A stretch of DNA of 64,000 nucleotides from Eutypella sp. D-1 (taxonomy: Eukaryota; Ascomycota; Sordariomycetes; Xylariales; Diatrypaceae). The stretch covers positions 1,860,001 through 1,924,000 of the forward strand of contig JAJTTP010000003.1 of NCBI GenBank assembly GCA_023313575.1, in the 5' to 3' direction. Shown piece by piece: positions 33,880 to 45,285 of the stretch (position 1 is its first letter; the number at the start of each line of letters is the position of its first letter). The translations under genes and the position numbers were made by a program. Under the pieces are notes generated by a model. It made no database searches. It saw only the letters and a list, made by a program, of their open reading frames with translations, and was not told the origin of the DNA.

Positions 33880-35722
33880 ATGGTAAGCTAATAATAAGTG
33901 ACAATGACAATTAATTTGACCCTATAGTCCAGCCCAGTCCAGTTCAGTCCAGTTCAGGTTGCTGATTCTTCGTATTATTCAAATAGGTCGTCCTAGCCGC
34001 CTCGATTTGTACCCGCGGAGGGAAGGCTGTCCTCTCGAGACAGTTCCGTGAGATGCCCCGATCGCGAATCGAAGCTCTGCTCGCCTCCTTCCCCAAGCTT
34101 GCCGACTCCGGCACCCAGCACACTACCGTCGAGCAGGACAATGTCCGATTCGTCTACCAACCTCTTGATGAGCTCTACATGGTCCTCATTACGAATCGCC
34201 AGTCCAACATTCTACAGGATATCGACTCGCTTCACCTATTCGCTCAGGTCGTCACCAGCACTTGTCGGAGCTTGGACGAGAGGGAGATTCTGCGAAATGC
34301 CTACGAGCTTCTTAGCGCCTTCGATGAGCTCGTCACTCTGGGCTACAGGGAGAACCTGACCATCAGCCAGATCAAGACCTTCCTCGAGATGGAAAGCCAT
34401 GAGGAGCGCATCCAGGAGATCATCGCAAGGGTATGCCACCATACATCCTGCAACACATCCTACATCACATCCTACAATTGCGATACGATGAAGCCCATGC
34501 TAAACCCTTATAGAACAAGGAACTCGAGGCCACCGAGGAGCGCAAGCGCAAGGCCAAGCAACTAGAACTCCAGCGAAAGGAGTCCGCGAGATCTGGCGCC
34601 CGTAGTGGCGGTATGCCACGAACTCCAGTCTACCCGACCTACACTCCTCCTACTCGCCCTACCCCGACCGATGCGTATGATTCCTACGAAGCCGAAAAGA
34701 ACAGGTCGCAGAAGTATGGCATTCGTGTAGACAATAGGCGCGGTTTTGATGCTAACGATCTACAGGGCACCAACTCTGAAGGGCAAGGGAATGCAGCTTG
34801 GCAAGAAGTCCAAGACTACGGACATGTTTGAGCGCGTCAGAGGAGATATTGGGGCGGATATCGATGATTCACCTCTAGTGCCTGCAGCTCCTTCGCCGGT
34901 TGTGGCCGAGCCGGCTCCCCGTGCTTCGACTACCATGGACCGTGATGCTATTCATGTCACCGTCAACGAGTCAATCTCGGCGAAGCTCTCTCGGGAGGGT
35001 TCGGTTAACTCGCTCGCCGTTAGCGGAGATCTGAGTCTCCGGATCTCGGATCCCAGCTTGACCAAGGTTAAGCTTAACCTTACGGCGAATGCATCGCACG
35101 GCGCCCAATTCCGTACACATCCCAACGTCGATCGGGGTCTTTTCACCAGTTCCAAGGCTATCCAAATGAGCAATGTAGCTCGTGGTTTCCCCGTCAACAA
35201 CTCCGTCGGGGTCCTAAGATGGCGAGCTACACCCAAGACGGACGATACGAGCGCGCTGCCCATCAACTTCACAGTCTGGATCAACAAGGGCACCGAGGGT
35301 AACTACACAATGACCGTCGAGTACGAGCTCACCGGCGGGGACGAGCTCAGAGATGTCACCGTGTTAATCCCTTACTCGACGAGCGAACCATCCGTGTCCA
35401 GCTTCGACGCAACGTACCAGGTGTCGGGCGACACCTTGGAATGGGCGATTGGAACGGTTAACGAGGAGAACGCCAATGGCTCATTCGAATTCGACGCCCA
35501 GGCCGACGACGAGAACGAGTTCTTCCCAATGCATGTCCAATTCTCGAAAGCGACTCCCTTCATTGACGTTGATGTAAGTTATCATCCACGACTACAGGCC
35601 CGGCTAGCAGATTTCACTAACTCGGCATATAGGTCACGTCCGTCTCATTGTTGGAAGAGAACGAGGAAGTCACGTTCTCGAAGGATATTCGATCAGTGGC
35701 AGACAACTATTTGGTCGAGTAA
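33880..35722 (+). CDS. RET2: Coatomer subunit delta (delta-COP)
   Basis: This is a COPI coat subunit for retrograde Golgi-to-ER vesicle transport. Five exons: 33880-33882, 33987-34430, 34514-34713, 34766-35573 and 35633-35722, giving 514 aa, the usual length. The first coding exon is the ATG alone (donor GTAAGC). It joins to VVLAASICTRGGKAVLSRQF, the conserved N-terminus. The longin-like domain (1-135) includes FVYQPLDELYMVLITNRQSN and LDEREILRNAYELLSAFDEL. A charged linker with KRKAKQLELQRKE leads to KGKGMQLGKKSKTTDMF, restored only by splicing intron 3 (GTATGG donor, TGCTAAC branch site). The C-terminal mu-homology domain (about 265-514) ends VTFSKDIRSVADNYLVE. It lies in tandem with APC4, 608 bp upstream of it. 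Confidence 0.97.
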
Positions 35723-36330
35723 AATGTGTGTAGTGTAGAGTTGCTATACTATCAGATCCGGTTGAGCTCGTTTAGGGAACGGGTTATTTGTCAAAAAGGT
35801 ATTAGAGGATGAGTCCGTATAGAAAAGCGAGACCGTCAATGCGTTTCAAACCTACCAGGTACATTACCACCTTATGTGTGACTTATGGAAAGTGATGAAA
35901 TATCCATGGTTGTGTCGAGTTTACCTTCGCATAGTCGGTCTTGGTATTTACCTGTAAGAATGCGTGTGGCATCCGTAGATAGTACCTACATGGTATATGA
36001 GTGGTATATGAGTGATCCGCACTGTGTAGTCGAAGCAAAATGCACCTAACCGGTGGGTATTCGGGTTCGATTTACACTGTACCATCATTGGCTACCTACC
36101 TAGGATAAGGCCAAAGCGCGACTGCCTCTTGTATCTCGTCTACCTAAGCAGTAACCCCCCTATGTACAAAACCTCGTGTAATAACTTGATATCCAGACAC
36201 ATGCACTGCACTTGCCATCACCGAGAACTTTTTCGTGAATTTTGGGGGTTAGGACGACAATGACCATTACAAGTACGTAAATGCGCGGGTCTGGGCAGGA
36301 TATTTTATCCCGGCCATCATCGTCATCACC
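35723..36330 (+). promoter_or_regulatory. Spacer between delta-COP and APC4
   Basis: This tandem spacer must hold the delta-COP 3' end and the APC4 promoter. A direct repeat GTGGTATATGA occurs at about 35990-36013. No gene is seen. The APC4 ATG has a good CACC context. Confidence 0.6.
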
Positions 36331-39080
36331 ATGACCGCTAAGCCGATTGAGCTCAGGTCGTTCGGGGAGGAGACCCGGCTGGACCCCAAGCCGCACGACC
36401 GTCTCCTCACCTACAACCCCGGCATCGAGCTCTTTGCCTGTGCCGCTGGTCCAACGAGCCTCCAGGTGTGGCGATCGAACGGGCAGGTCGTCGCCAAAGT
36501 CAGTCAGCGCGGGGAACGCGAGACAGTCCAGGCCATCCGCTGGAAGACAGACGGTAGGTAGTATGGCTTTGCCGCGCGGTGCACGTTGTGCCTGGGCTGA
36601 TGATATCTTCTACTAGGCCAATTTCTGGCGGTGGGATGGAGCGACGGAGTGGTGCGGCTGATGGGCCTAGAGTCCAGCAAGGCCGTCCATCAGATGCCAG
36701 TCTGCGACCCGGCCACATCCAAAATCAGCTGTATCGGCTGGGCTCGCAATAATGCCGGGAGGCGCGCCAACATTCAGACGAACCCCTCCGTGCCCGCCTG
36801 GAAGGACCTTGCCTCCCGAGGCTTTGACTCGGAAGATATCAAGAGCATCGCGGATCTTCCAAGGGATCTGACGTTCCTCGAAGTTGAGACTGCATTGCCA
36901 AAGTTAAGTCCACTGCCGGCCTCAGGTGGCTCGGGGTAAGTGCTCGATGACATACTGCTGCTGCGAAGTTTACGCGCTTACGTGCCGTCAGGGATGATTC
37001 GTTTGTATTCACAACGAGGGCATCATTGGAGTTCCTGTTCCGGCCCTTCTCGCCACGTGATAGCGATAAGGTCGACGTGATGATCGTCGGTACTAATGAC
37101 GGTCGTATACATCTAAGTATTTACGACTCTTTTGTCATCGGCAGTTTCAACTACACTTTGCCACAGCCATTAGGCGGGCCTACTCCATTACAACTGATTT
37201 CACATGCGTCCCACCCCGACTTATCAACTCACACACTGGTCTTCAAGCCATCGGCCGAAAGTGAACTGAAGACCTTATATCTGGTGCCCATGGATCTCAC
37301 CTTCATATACTCGTCTCCCGAGAATCTATCCCTTTTATCATCGAAAACCACGACGCTCCAGAAGTTACTACGATACCTGAAACAGGTGCAGATGCACATG
37401 ACCCACGAATGGCAGTCGACCCGAGAACTGCCAAGCCGATTCCTCAACAGCATTAGCCAGACGTTGAAGGAAGCCGAGATATATGGCGAGATGGGCATAG
37501 GGCAGGCAATGTATCACTCCGTCGTAACTGGACACACGTTTCCCGAAGTCAAAGAGTGGCTAGTCGACCAGCTAGCAGAGAGGGTATGTCAGCGATGCGC
37601 TTCGTCTTTGGTGCCAAAACTCACTGGTGTCCGCAGGGTCACAAACGGTGGGACAAAGCTGTGGTGTCTGGTCTACAGACACTTCGCAGCCTTGTTCACG
37701 AGAACTTCTTACCGGCGCTCGAGCGGATTGGCATTATTCTAAGCCGTCTCCTTGGCATTGCGCGCTTTCACGAATCGAGGGACGAGATCGGCTTTACGAG
37801 CGCGCAGATAACCAAGGTTATGGACATTGTGTCTTGTCTGATGCTCGTAGGCAATAAGATTCTGCTGCTCGTCATGGAGGAGCTGGATTTATTCCAGTCC
37901 TTCTCATCCTGGCTCCGACATGAGATCGACCGCCACGCCTCCTCTTCATCCTCGGACGAACTCACCGAGAAGGAGGCAACGATGGAGCACGGAAAAATAC
38001 TAACCTACATCCAACAGTATATGCCGGCGAGCCCTCTGCGGCACTACCTCAACAATGTGACATCGGAAGACGCGGACAGGGATTGGCAACATGCAGAGAG
38101 TGGCACCTCTATGCTGGACATGCTCGACAAGCAGATCAAGAAACAGGAGGCCGGTCAGCCCAATACGGGCGTCTTTCCGCAGGTCGAGTTTCTTTGCAAA
38201 TACCTGGACAGCAAGGCCAATGCCGTCTTCGAAGGTATCGCAGAGGCCGAGAAACGAAGCGTCCGATTCGGGCAGCCAGCCACGATTCAGCTTCGTGAGA
38301 ATATAGCCAAGTTCGATGTCAGAATGTCTGCTGCCCAGACGCCTGTAAGTTTACGCATCCGATGCTTGGGTATCGAGGCCTGGGATTAATCATAGCCGCA
38401 GAACGCATTGCACGGGCTCACGTTCACGGCGCTTACCACGGAGCATGAAGAGAGCAACGGTGAGTCAGAAGCAGTTTCATTTCCAAGTTATACCACTAAC
38501 AGCTGGCCCAGTTTATGTATTCCGAACGAGAACCAATATAGTCAACGGTATAAGTGGCGCTGTCTCAACGGAGGTATCGTGCGTGACTCTCGGCACTGGA
38601 AAGGTTCTCGATCTGAAGTTCCTATATGACGACAGCCTCCTTATCCTATGGTCGCTAAAAGGTATGTGAACCCCTCCTCTCACTATTTGAAACCTATATC
38701 CTGCCTAGCCAGACCACATTTCTCTAATACATTCCAACACAGACCAGCCCCTACGGATCATTAGGATACCGCACAAGGCAGATGACCTGGGCTTTCGACC
38801 GTACGAACCAGGCGTGGCGGTGGCACCGCAGGTCCTCACCGACGATGAGGTCACAAGCGCGGTCCTAAACCTAGTGGTGCCGGCCGAGCTCGGGTTCGCC
38901 CCCGTGCAGATGGAGGTCAAGGAAGCTAGGTCGGAGCGCGGTTACATCCCGCCCCGGGTTTGCCTCCTAGGCAGCGACCTACAGACCTACAGAGTCTTCG
39001 CCCTGCCGGACGATCCCTTCAGTGAAGTTACACGGAGGCGGGAGGAGGAGCAGGACGACGAGGATATCTCGATGCATTAA
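36331..39080 (+). CDS. APC4: Anaphase-promoting complex subunit 4 (APC4/Cut20 family)
   Basis: This is a scaffold subunit of the APC/C ubiquitin ligase, which drives anaphase and mitotic exit. Seven exons: 36331-36553, 36617-36935, 36992-37583, 37637-38344, 38402-38459, 38512-38661 and 38743-39080, giving 795 aa. The N-terminal WD40 region has YNPGIELFACAAGPTSLQVW, IRWKTDGQFLAVGWSDGVVR and the second propeller part VDVMIVGTNDGRIHLSIYDS. The helical APC4 domain follows (about 240-470), with YLKQVQMHMTHEWQSTRELP, YGEMGIGQAMYHSVVTGHTF and FHESRDEIGF. The C-terminal part resumes beta structure (YVFRTRTNIVNGISGAVSTE, VLDLKFLYDDSLLILW) and ends acidic. All six introns restore continuous frame. The family match is by overall pattern, so it is slightly less certain than for the short signature proteins. 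Confidence 0.92.
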
Positions 39081-39335
39081 GATGAGTGTGTGTACTTGAC
39101 ATTATGTTTGGTAGCAGCTCTTGTTAGTTATTCTAAATGCGCTTGCAGTCTTTTTTGATGTGCGTGGGCGGGCTAGCTAAATAGGCACTACGTAGATGAG
39201 TGATATGGAATGATTATTATCCCCCCAATGCCAGCAACTCTCACAGTGCACTCGAATAATTAATACTCTAAAAGATGGCACCACACCACTAACAGCACAG
39301 CAGCAGACCGCATCCCACGCCACGATCATCGGACA

Positions 39336-41871
39336 TCACAACTTACTCTTACCGCTACGGGCCCACTCGCGGAGGACGGTCTTCTGGATCTTGCCGGTGC
39401 TGGTCTTGGGGAGCTCGGGGAGGATCTCGACCTCGCGGGGCACCATGAAGCGGGAGATGGCGCTCTGGGCGCGGGCCCAGGCGATGAGGTCGGCGGGCTC
39501 GAGGGTCCGCCCCGCACGCACCGTCACGTACGCCTTGGGCCGCTCCCCCCAGTGCGAGTCCGCCACCGCTACCACCCCGGCCTCCAGCACGTCCGGATGC
39601 TCCACCAGCATGCTCTCCAGCGCCACCGAGGAGATGTTCTCGCCGCCTGTCCGAGAGGAAGGGAGGGTTGGTCAGCTTTCCCGCGTTATTGGATAATAGG
39701 TTTTTTTTCTTTCGAGGGTATGAAAATTTCGTCGATGAGTGAATGGGTGCCTAGGGCGTGGTATATCGGTAGGTGGATAGATAAATGTACGTACCGCTGA
39801 TGATAATGTCCTTGGAGCGGTCCTGGATCTGCACGCTGCCGTCGGGGTGGACGACGGCGAGGTCGCCCGAGTGCAAGCCGCCGGCGGCGAACAGCTTGCG
39901 CGTGGCCTCCGGATCGCGGTAGTAGCCCTTGGCGCAGATGTTGCCGAAGAAGACGACCTCGCCGAGTTCCTTGCTGTCGCGCGCCACGTCGACGAGCTCG
40001 CCACCGTCCTTGTCACCGTCCCGCCCCTCCTCCGTCCTCCGCACCACCCGCACCCCCAGGCTCGTCACAAACCCGTGGCCCTGCCGCGCCATCCGCGCGT
40101 ACCGCTCCGCCGCCGGTAGCGCGTCCCACGCAGGCAGCGGATACCCCTTCGTTATGGGACCGTAGGTCTCCGTCATGCCGTAGACGTGGACCGGGTGGAG
40201 GTTCAGGTTCGTCTTCCGCGGCGGTTCAGCCCGGTGTTAGCATAGTGACCTCCAGCACTACTTGGATTCATGGGAGAAGCGGGGATTAAAAGGACAGTAG
40301 TGGAATAAGAGAAAATAGGAATAGAGCTAAGATCACTCACCATCTGCTCGAAGAGGTGCGCTGTCGGCGGACTCGCCGCCACTGTGATCCGCACGGGCTC
40401 GGGCAACCTTTCCGCCTCCGCCGCCGCGCAGAGTAGCGTGTTGACCGTTGGCGCCGCGTTGAAGTGCGTTATTCGCTCCTCCTTCAGGAGGCGCCATATC
40501 AAGGGGTAGTCCACCTTTCGGAGGCAATAGTGCGTTCCGCGGACAGCAGTCACAGCCCAGCTGTTATACAAGACCGGATTAGCCAGTAATGGCGACACCA
40601 CAAACTCCAGTGCTAGCCTGTCACGGGTGCTACCTGGGAGAGCGAACTTACGGAAACGTCCATCCTACCGCGTGGAACCTGTTTATTGTCAACTACTTGT
40701 GTGCCTCACAGAATTTTGGGCAGGTGGGGAATTTCTTACATCGGTAATGTCCACAGGAACCTGCACCTCCTGCTATCGGAGTTGAGGCCCGATTCGATGA
40801 CGTTGGCCAGCGACGCGAGGTAGGCCCCTCTATGTGTGTAGATGCAGCCCTTCGGCCGCGACGTGGTGCCCGACGTGAAGGGGATAGCAATCATGTCGTC
40901 CTCATGGATGTCGTGCAGGCGTAAACCCGCCCAGCCCTTGCTTCCCTGCGCCCGGTCAAGCTTCAGGCCCTCCAGCACCGCCTCGTCGAAAGGCCCACTG
41001 AGCTCACCTTCTGTGGCATCGGTATCCTACGATTTGGGTCAGACGAGGAAATATCACTTGCCCGCTTGTCCGATTGTTTCCGAGACTTGAGCAGGGTCAT
41101 CACCTGATATAAACTGGGCTTCACTCACATTGTCGATAATCAGAGGCACCTGAGGATGCGTCTTCTTGTAGCCATCCAGCAGAGAGACGAACTCGTGGTC
41201 CACGATTATGGAGTCCACCTCGGCGAAGTCGAAGATATACGTGATATCCTCCTGTTTTAATCTACAGTACCGGTTTAGTAAGTTTCTCGACCCCGAGTCC
41301 TGGCACCAAGGATTAAATATTACGAGATGATTAAGGGGAGGGGGAAAGGCAAGCCGAGTTTGGACGGGCAAAATAGCGGAATTGGAATAAAGAGAGCGAA
41401 TGGATAGTGGTATACAAGGTGTCTAGTTATGTGCAAGTGGACATATCGTAGAACATACCGATAATTAGCGGGCACGAGGACGCCACCAGCAGCCACGATG
41501 CCGAAGATGGACTCGAGAAAGGCCGGGGTGTTAGTGGCGAGGATGCCAACGCGACGATGGCCGCGTGAGCGCAGGAAGTAGGCAAGGCCGCGGGCGCGGT
41601 CCGCCATCTCGGCGTAGGAACGCCTCAGCTCCCGACCGTTGGATGATACATGGTGTATGGCCACGGCATCCGGCTCGATCGCCGCCGCCCGCTCCAGAAA
41701 ATACGTCGGCGACAGCTGGTGGATATGATGCCCATGCTCCCAGCCCGCCGGGGATGGCGCCGGTGCCGGCGACTTTCTCCCCCCATGGACGTTATCGTGA
41801 TTGGGGCCGGTGAGCTGACCGCCACCCAGGTGGCCGAGGAGACTCTTCAGGCGGGACACAGCTCCAGACAT
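39336..41871 (-). CDS. Peroxisomal AMP-forming acyl-CoA synthetase (ends -SKL)
   Basis: This ANL-superfamily ligase activates a carboxylic acid to acyl-AMP and then acyl-CoA. Seven exons: 41871-41459, 41261-41129, 41026-40740, 40678-40652, 40560-40341, 40212-39795 and 39646-39336, giving 602 aa. Motifs in order: FTSGTTSRPKGCIYTHR (P-loop), FHAVGWTFPWAVTAVRG (spliced across a 27-nt exon), YGMTETYGP, SGDLAVVHPDGSVQIQDRSK and catalytic Lys in TSTGKIQK. The C-terminal SKL is a canonical type 1 peroxisomal signal. The sequence resembles the medium/short-chain AAE/benzoate-CoA ligase-like branch, but the substrate cannot be set from sequence. I chose MSGAVSRLK at 41871; an in-frame ATG at 42021 would add 50 unconserved residues. 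The gene is convergent with APC4 across 255 bp. Confidence 0.93.
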
Positions 41872-42586
41872 TATTATGCCTTTGTCCCGTACGCGGGTGA
41901 GCGGATGTTTATGCGAAGTCTGCAGGCGGGCAGGCAACCCTGGAAGTATGCAGGTGAACTTAACGAGTATATCCCCTTCCGGTCGTGCGGGTGTAGCAAG
42001 AAGTTGTTGCCTCGAATTCAAACAAGCAATAAGACAAGAAGCGGTAACTATAATTATTAATGTATATATCGATGTTTGCTAGACCCAACGCTTGACCAAA
42101 AAAACACGGAAACAGAAATAAAATAAATATAGGAATAGGAGTTGCGCTTCACCGCTTTGGTGTTCTATGCAGTTGAGTGAGTAGTAAATGCCGTTTAAGC
42201 AACTCCTGAAGCTCTCGTCAGCTGAGTACCTAGGTAGGCATGTATAGGTATGTACTTAAGAGATCTATGTATGACATCTAGGTACTGTATATAGATACCC
42301 TGGGAGTTACAGTAAGACAGACGTCCGGGTTTCCGAAAACCGACCGCGATCCATATATCCCTGCCTCGGTATAACTTGATGATGCTACCTAGCCAGGCCA
42401 ACTCAGGAACGGACACATCCGTCTGTATAAAGATACTAGGTAGCTAGAAAGGTATCCACTTCCCCACAGCGCATCCCTTCCCCTAGCAGCTTATTTAGGG
42501 GGGCCGCTTTAGTCTACCCCAACTTTAGACTCATGCGGGGTAGTTATTGTACGTTTATGTATTTATACACCTTTTATGTTAAAACA

Positions 42587-42624
42587 TTCCGTAGAGCTAC
42601 TTAGGTTCCGTAGAGCTACTTAGG
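42587..42624. repeat. Perfect 19-bp tandem duplication
   Basis: The unit TTCCGTAGAGCTACTTAGG occurs at 42587-42605 and again, with no spacer and no mismatch, at 42606-42624. Perfect identity suggests a recent slippage or repair event. Confidence 0.97.
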
Positions 42625-42661
42625 TATTGGCACAGTGCTGATTCGCGCTATTCACGCTCGG

Positions 42662-42685
42662 CGTAAAGTCGTAAAGTCGTAAAGT
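42662..42685. repeat. Three tandem 8-bp units CGTAAAGT
   Basis: Three exact units are followed by the start of a fourth (CG). They lie 37 bp downstream of the 19-bp tandem duplication. Confidence 0.95.
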
Positions 42686-43221
42686 CGCAGGCATGGAAAT
42701 CTACATTTCGTTCCCAGCCACTTACAACATTCTTGGAAGATTTAGAAGACATTTTATTTCTACCACTACACTGAAGAGGAAACCCGGAACGGGGTGGCTG
42801 GTGTGCGTATAAGACATGACTTACTGTGTAGAAATGACCACCTCTCAAGCCTCTTTCTCTATGTTGTGTCTACCTTTGATTTCTATGCCAAAATAGTCTG
42901 GGCTTCTTCGTGGCCTATTGTGTCAATACGCGCCTTCCGCGAGGAGGCTCTGTGCCATTTGAAAGCCTATGTTACTTTCCTGTGACCAAGGGTACAAAAT
43001 ACTGTGTGGCAAGCTGGCGGGCGGAATAGGGGTGTATGCGAACTCCCGATCGTCAGCCTTATCCAACTCGAGGTTCGACGCAGTTTCGATTTGGGTATCA
43101 TATTTATGTAACAATAAGCGCTCGAAATAGATAGTTACTTAAAAGTCAGGGCACAACTTCTTCTGCTCGGAGGGATGTGAAAGCAGCCCAGCCTAGCATG
43201 ATCATTAGGAGAAAGAAGGCC

Positions 43222-44380
43222 TCAGCCGTCCTTTTCGAAGGCATCGTTCAGATACCTGACAAAGCTCTCCCGTATCCTGGCAGGGCCTAGGTTTCCTATG
43301 GGCTCGAGGCCAATGCCGCCCCTGTTCAGACCGACGAACGCTCTCCTCAGGCGCTGGAGCTGGGGGAGTCCGACCTTCTTGCCGGCGGGTAGCTCGACGA
43401 CGAGACGGCCGTCCCCGTCCCCGTCTCCGGCCTCGATCTCAACCTCGTCGCCGCCCTCCTCGCTCTGGCGGTCTAACACGCGGCGGACGATGTCCTGGGT
43501 CTCGCGGTCGAGAACGTACAGGTAGTCGCCGCCGGCGTCGCGGCTGCGCTGCACCGTGGCCTGGTTGGGCTTGACCTGCCGGCGGCCCTCGCCGGCCACC
43601 GCGTCCCAGATGTCCGCGAATACTGCCCGCGCCCGCTCCTCGTCGTCCTCCCAGATCAGCGTGAACAGCGGGCTGTCCCAGCGCGTCATCGGGTTCGGCT
43701 CCTCGTACCGGAAAACGAGGTTCTCCCAGTTGCCCGGCTCGTAAGGGGCCTCCTCGCCCTCGCCCTCGCCCTCGTCCCCCCTCTCCTTCCCCCCCTCCTT
43801 GCCAGTCGCATCGTTCCCGTCGGCGGCCCGTCGTTCCCGTGCGGCCGCTAGCCGTGCCTCGTTGACCTCCTTGCTCCGCTCCTTGGTGCACCCGATCTGC
43901 AGGACGCAGCTGGGGGTGCGGACGGCCTTGGCCTCACAGAAGAGCTGGTAGCGCCAGCCCTTGATGTAATTGAGGCCATCGAGGATGACGATGTCGCGAT
44001 CGGAAAGGGCACGCTTGGCTGCGCCGTAAAGGGCGGCACGGGCGTCCTTCTCGGGGGCGTTGGCCGACCGCGCATGCGCCGCCACACCCGCCGACAGGTC
44101 GTACACCGTCCGCGGGATGGACAGCGTCTGGTCCGATATCAGGTGCAGTCGGTACTTCGAGGAGGGAGCTCCGGAGGCCGTGGTCTCCTGTTTTATGCGC
44201 TCCGCTAGGTACTCGTGTAGTTGCTTCGCGCGCGTCGTCTTACCGGATGTCGGAAAGCCGGTTATTATGATGAGCTGTTATTCGGGGAGAGTTGAAGAAA
44301 AAGTAGATCAGTCATAGGAGTCCCCATGAAGTTGAAAATTTTCAGTGCAAAGGCACACACATGTATCTACTTACCGGCAT
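43222..44380 (-). CDS. KTI12: KTI12, Elongator-associated P-loop protein
   Basis: KTI12 is a P-loop ATPase that works with Elongator in wobble-uridine modification of tRNA (mcm5/ncm5 side chains). Two exons: 44380-44375, which encodes only Met-Pro, and 44274-43222, giving 352 aa. The splice (GTAAGT donor, AACAG acceptor) yields MPLIIITGFPTSGKTTRAKQ, with the Walker A motif at residues 8-15. Other family marks are DIVILDGLNYIKGWRYQLFC, VLQIGCTKERSKEVNEAR and NLVFRYEEPNPMTRWDSPLF. An acidic Gly/Glu insert (about 175-195) is peculiar to this protein or its close relatives. The C-terminal tRNA-binding-type part ends FVRYLNDAFEKDG. Without the 6-nt exon the frame has no conserved start. Confidence 0.95.
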
Positions 44381-45285
44381 TGTAGTGGACTGGAATCTAG
44401 AATTGATTGTGAGTTGATTCTGTTCATACCTAATACAAGTAGGTAGGTACCCTTCTTTCCTTCACATGGAAAACGCTTCACCTATTCTCTCATAGCTCTT
44501 TCCTACATACACCAGGGCTGATACTTGGTACCCATTGATCTCTCCTACCCCTCCACCCCGCCATGTATGTACTTATCGATTACATAGTATGGTGGGCCCC
44601 ACCATCGGTAAGCCGGCCACCGGGGTCCGACATAGACAATGCATTCTATCAAGGTTATTAATACCTATTAGTATTAATAGACTGACTGTAACTCATAGCA
44701 GCAGCATGAAATATCTTAGGCCTGGTGTTTGATACAAATGAATTGCTGAAGGTATAGCTTATAGGCCCTGCTGGAGGGAATTGATCGACTAATAATGTAT
44801 ATATCTAATCCATACCTAGCTCACCTATTAACTCCTAATATTTACGGCAATTAGCCAGGATTTCCCATCTACGACACGTCAATGTTTACATGTAGATTCT
44901 CAAATGGGATGATCGTCATCTTAAGTATGACCTCGGATGTGGACGAACCTAGCGCTGAAGCTATACTCGAATATAAGTACATGACCATACATAAAGGTGG
45001 TACATCAAGGTTGTTATGTCCATCAAGGTTGCCCTCTGACTAACTTGTTCCCACCTGATACACTCGATATTTAAGTATAAAAGCTCTCTTTACGCAGTTC
45101 ATTGAAACGTCGAAAAAAAATGGCACTCGATAATACACTTTTGAAGTCCATTATGATTGAATAATCCTAAACCAAGGTAGGTAATACAAAGCAGGGTAGG
45201 TAGGCCTGCCGGCCACCTACGCGGATATACACATATTTCAACAACTACCTCCAACCACGAACTCCGTTACCGACTTTTCCTTTCT
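44381..45285 (-). promoter_or_regulatory. Spacer upstream of KTI12, no gene seen
   Basis: This AT-rich tandem spacer separates the KTI12 start from the ADH 3' end. It holds an inverted repeat at 44656-44679 and AGGTAGGTAC words near 44440. No coding signal is visible. Confidence 0.6.
44656..44679. repeat. Inverted repeat, 9-bp perfect stem, 6-nt loop
   Basis: TATTAATAC (44656-44664) and GTATTAATA (44671-44679) are exact reverse complements around CTATTA. It lies 276 bp upstream of the KTI12 start codon. Confidence 0.85.

Larger units (their letters stand above)
41872..43221. promoter_or_regulatory. Spacer upstream of the acyl-CoA synthetase, no gene seen
   Basis: This spacer holds the promoter of the synthetase and the 3' end of KTI12. 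It contains TACCTAGGTA at 42227-42236, a perfect 19-bp tandem duplication (42587-42624) and a triple 8-bp repeat (42662-42685). Frames are short. Confidence 0.6.

Noticed and set aside
41872..42021. Upstream start for the acyl-CoA synthetase (ATG at 42021)
   Set aside because: The extra 50 residues are not family-like, and the N-terminus from 41871 is a normal start. Kept only as an alternative.
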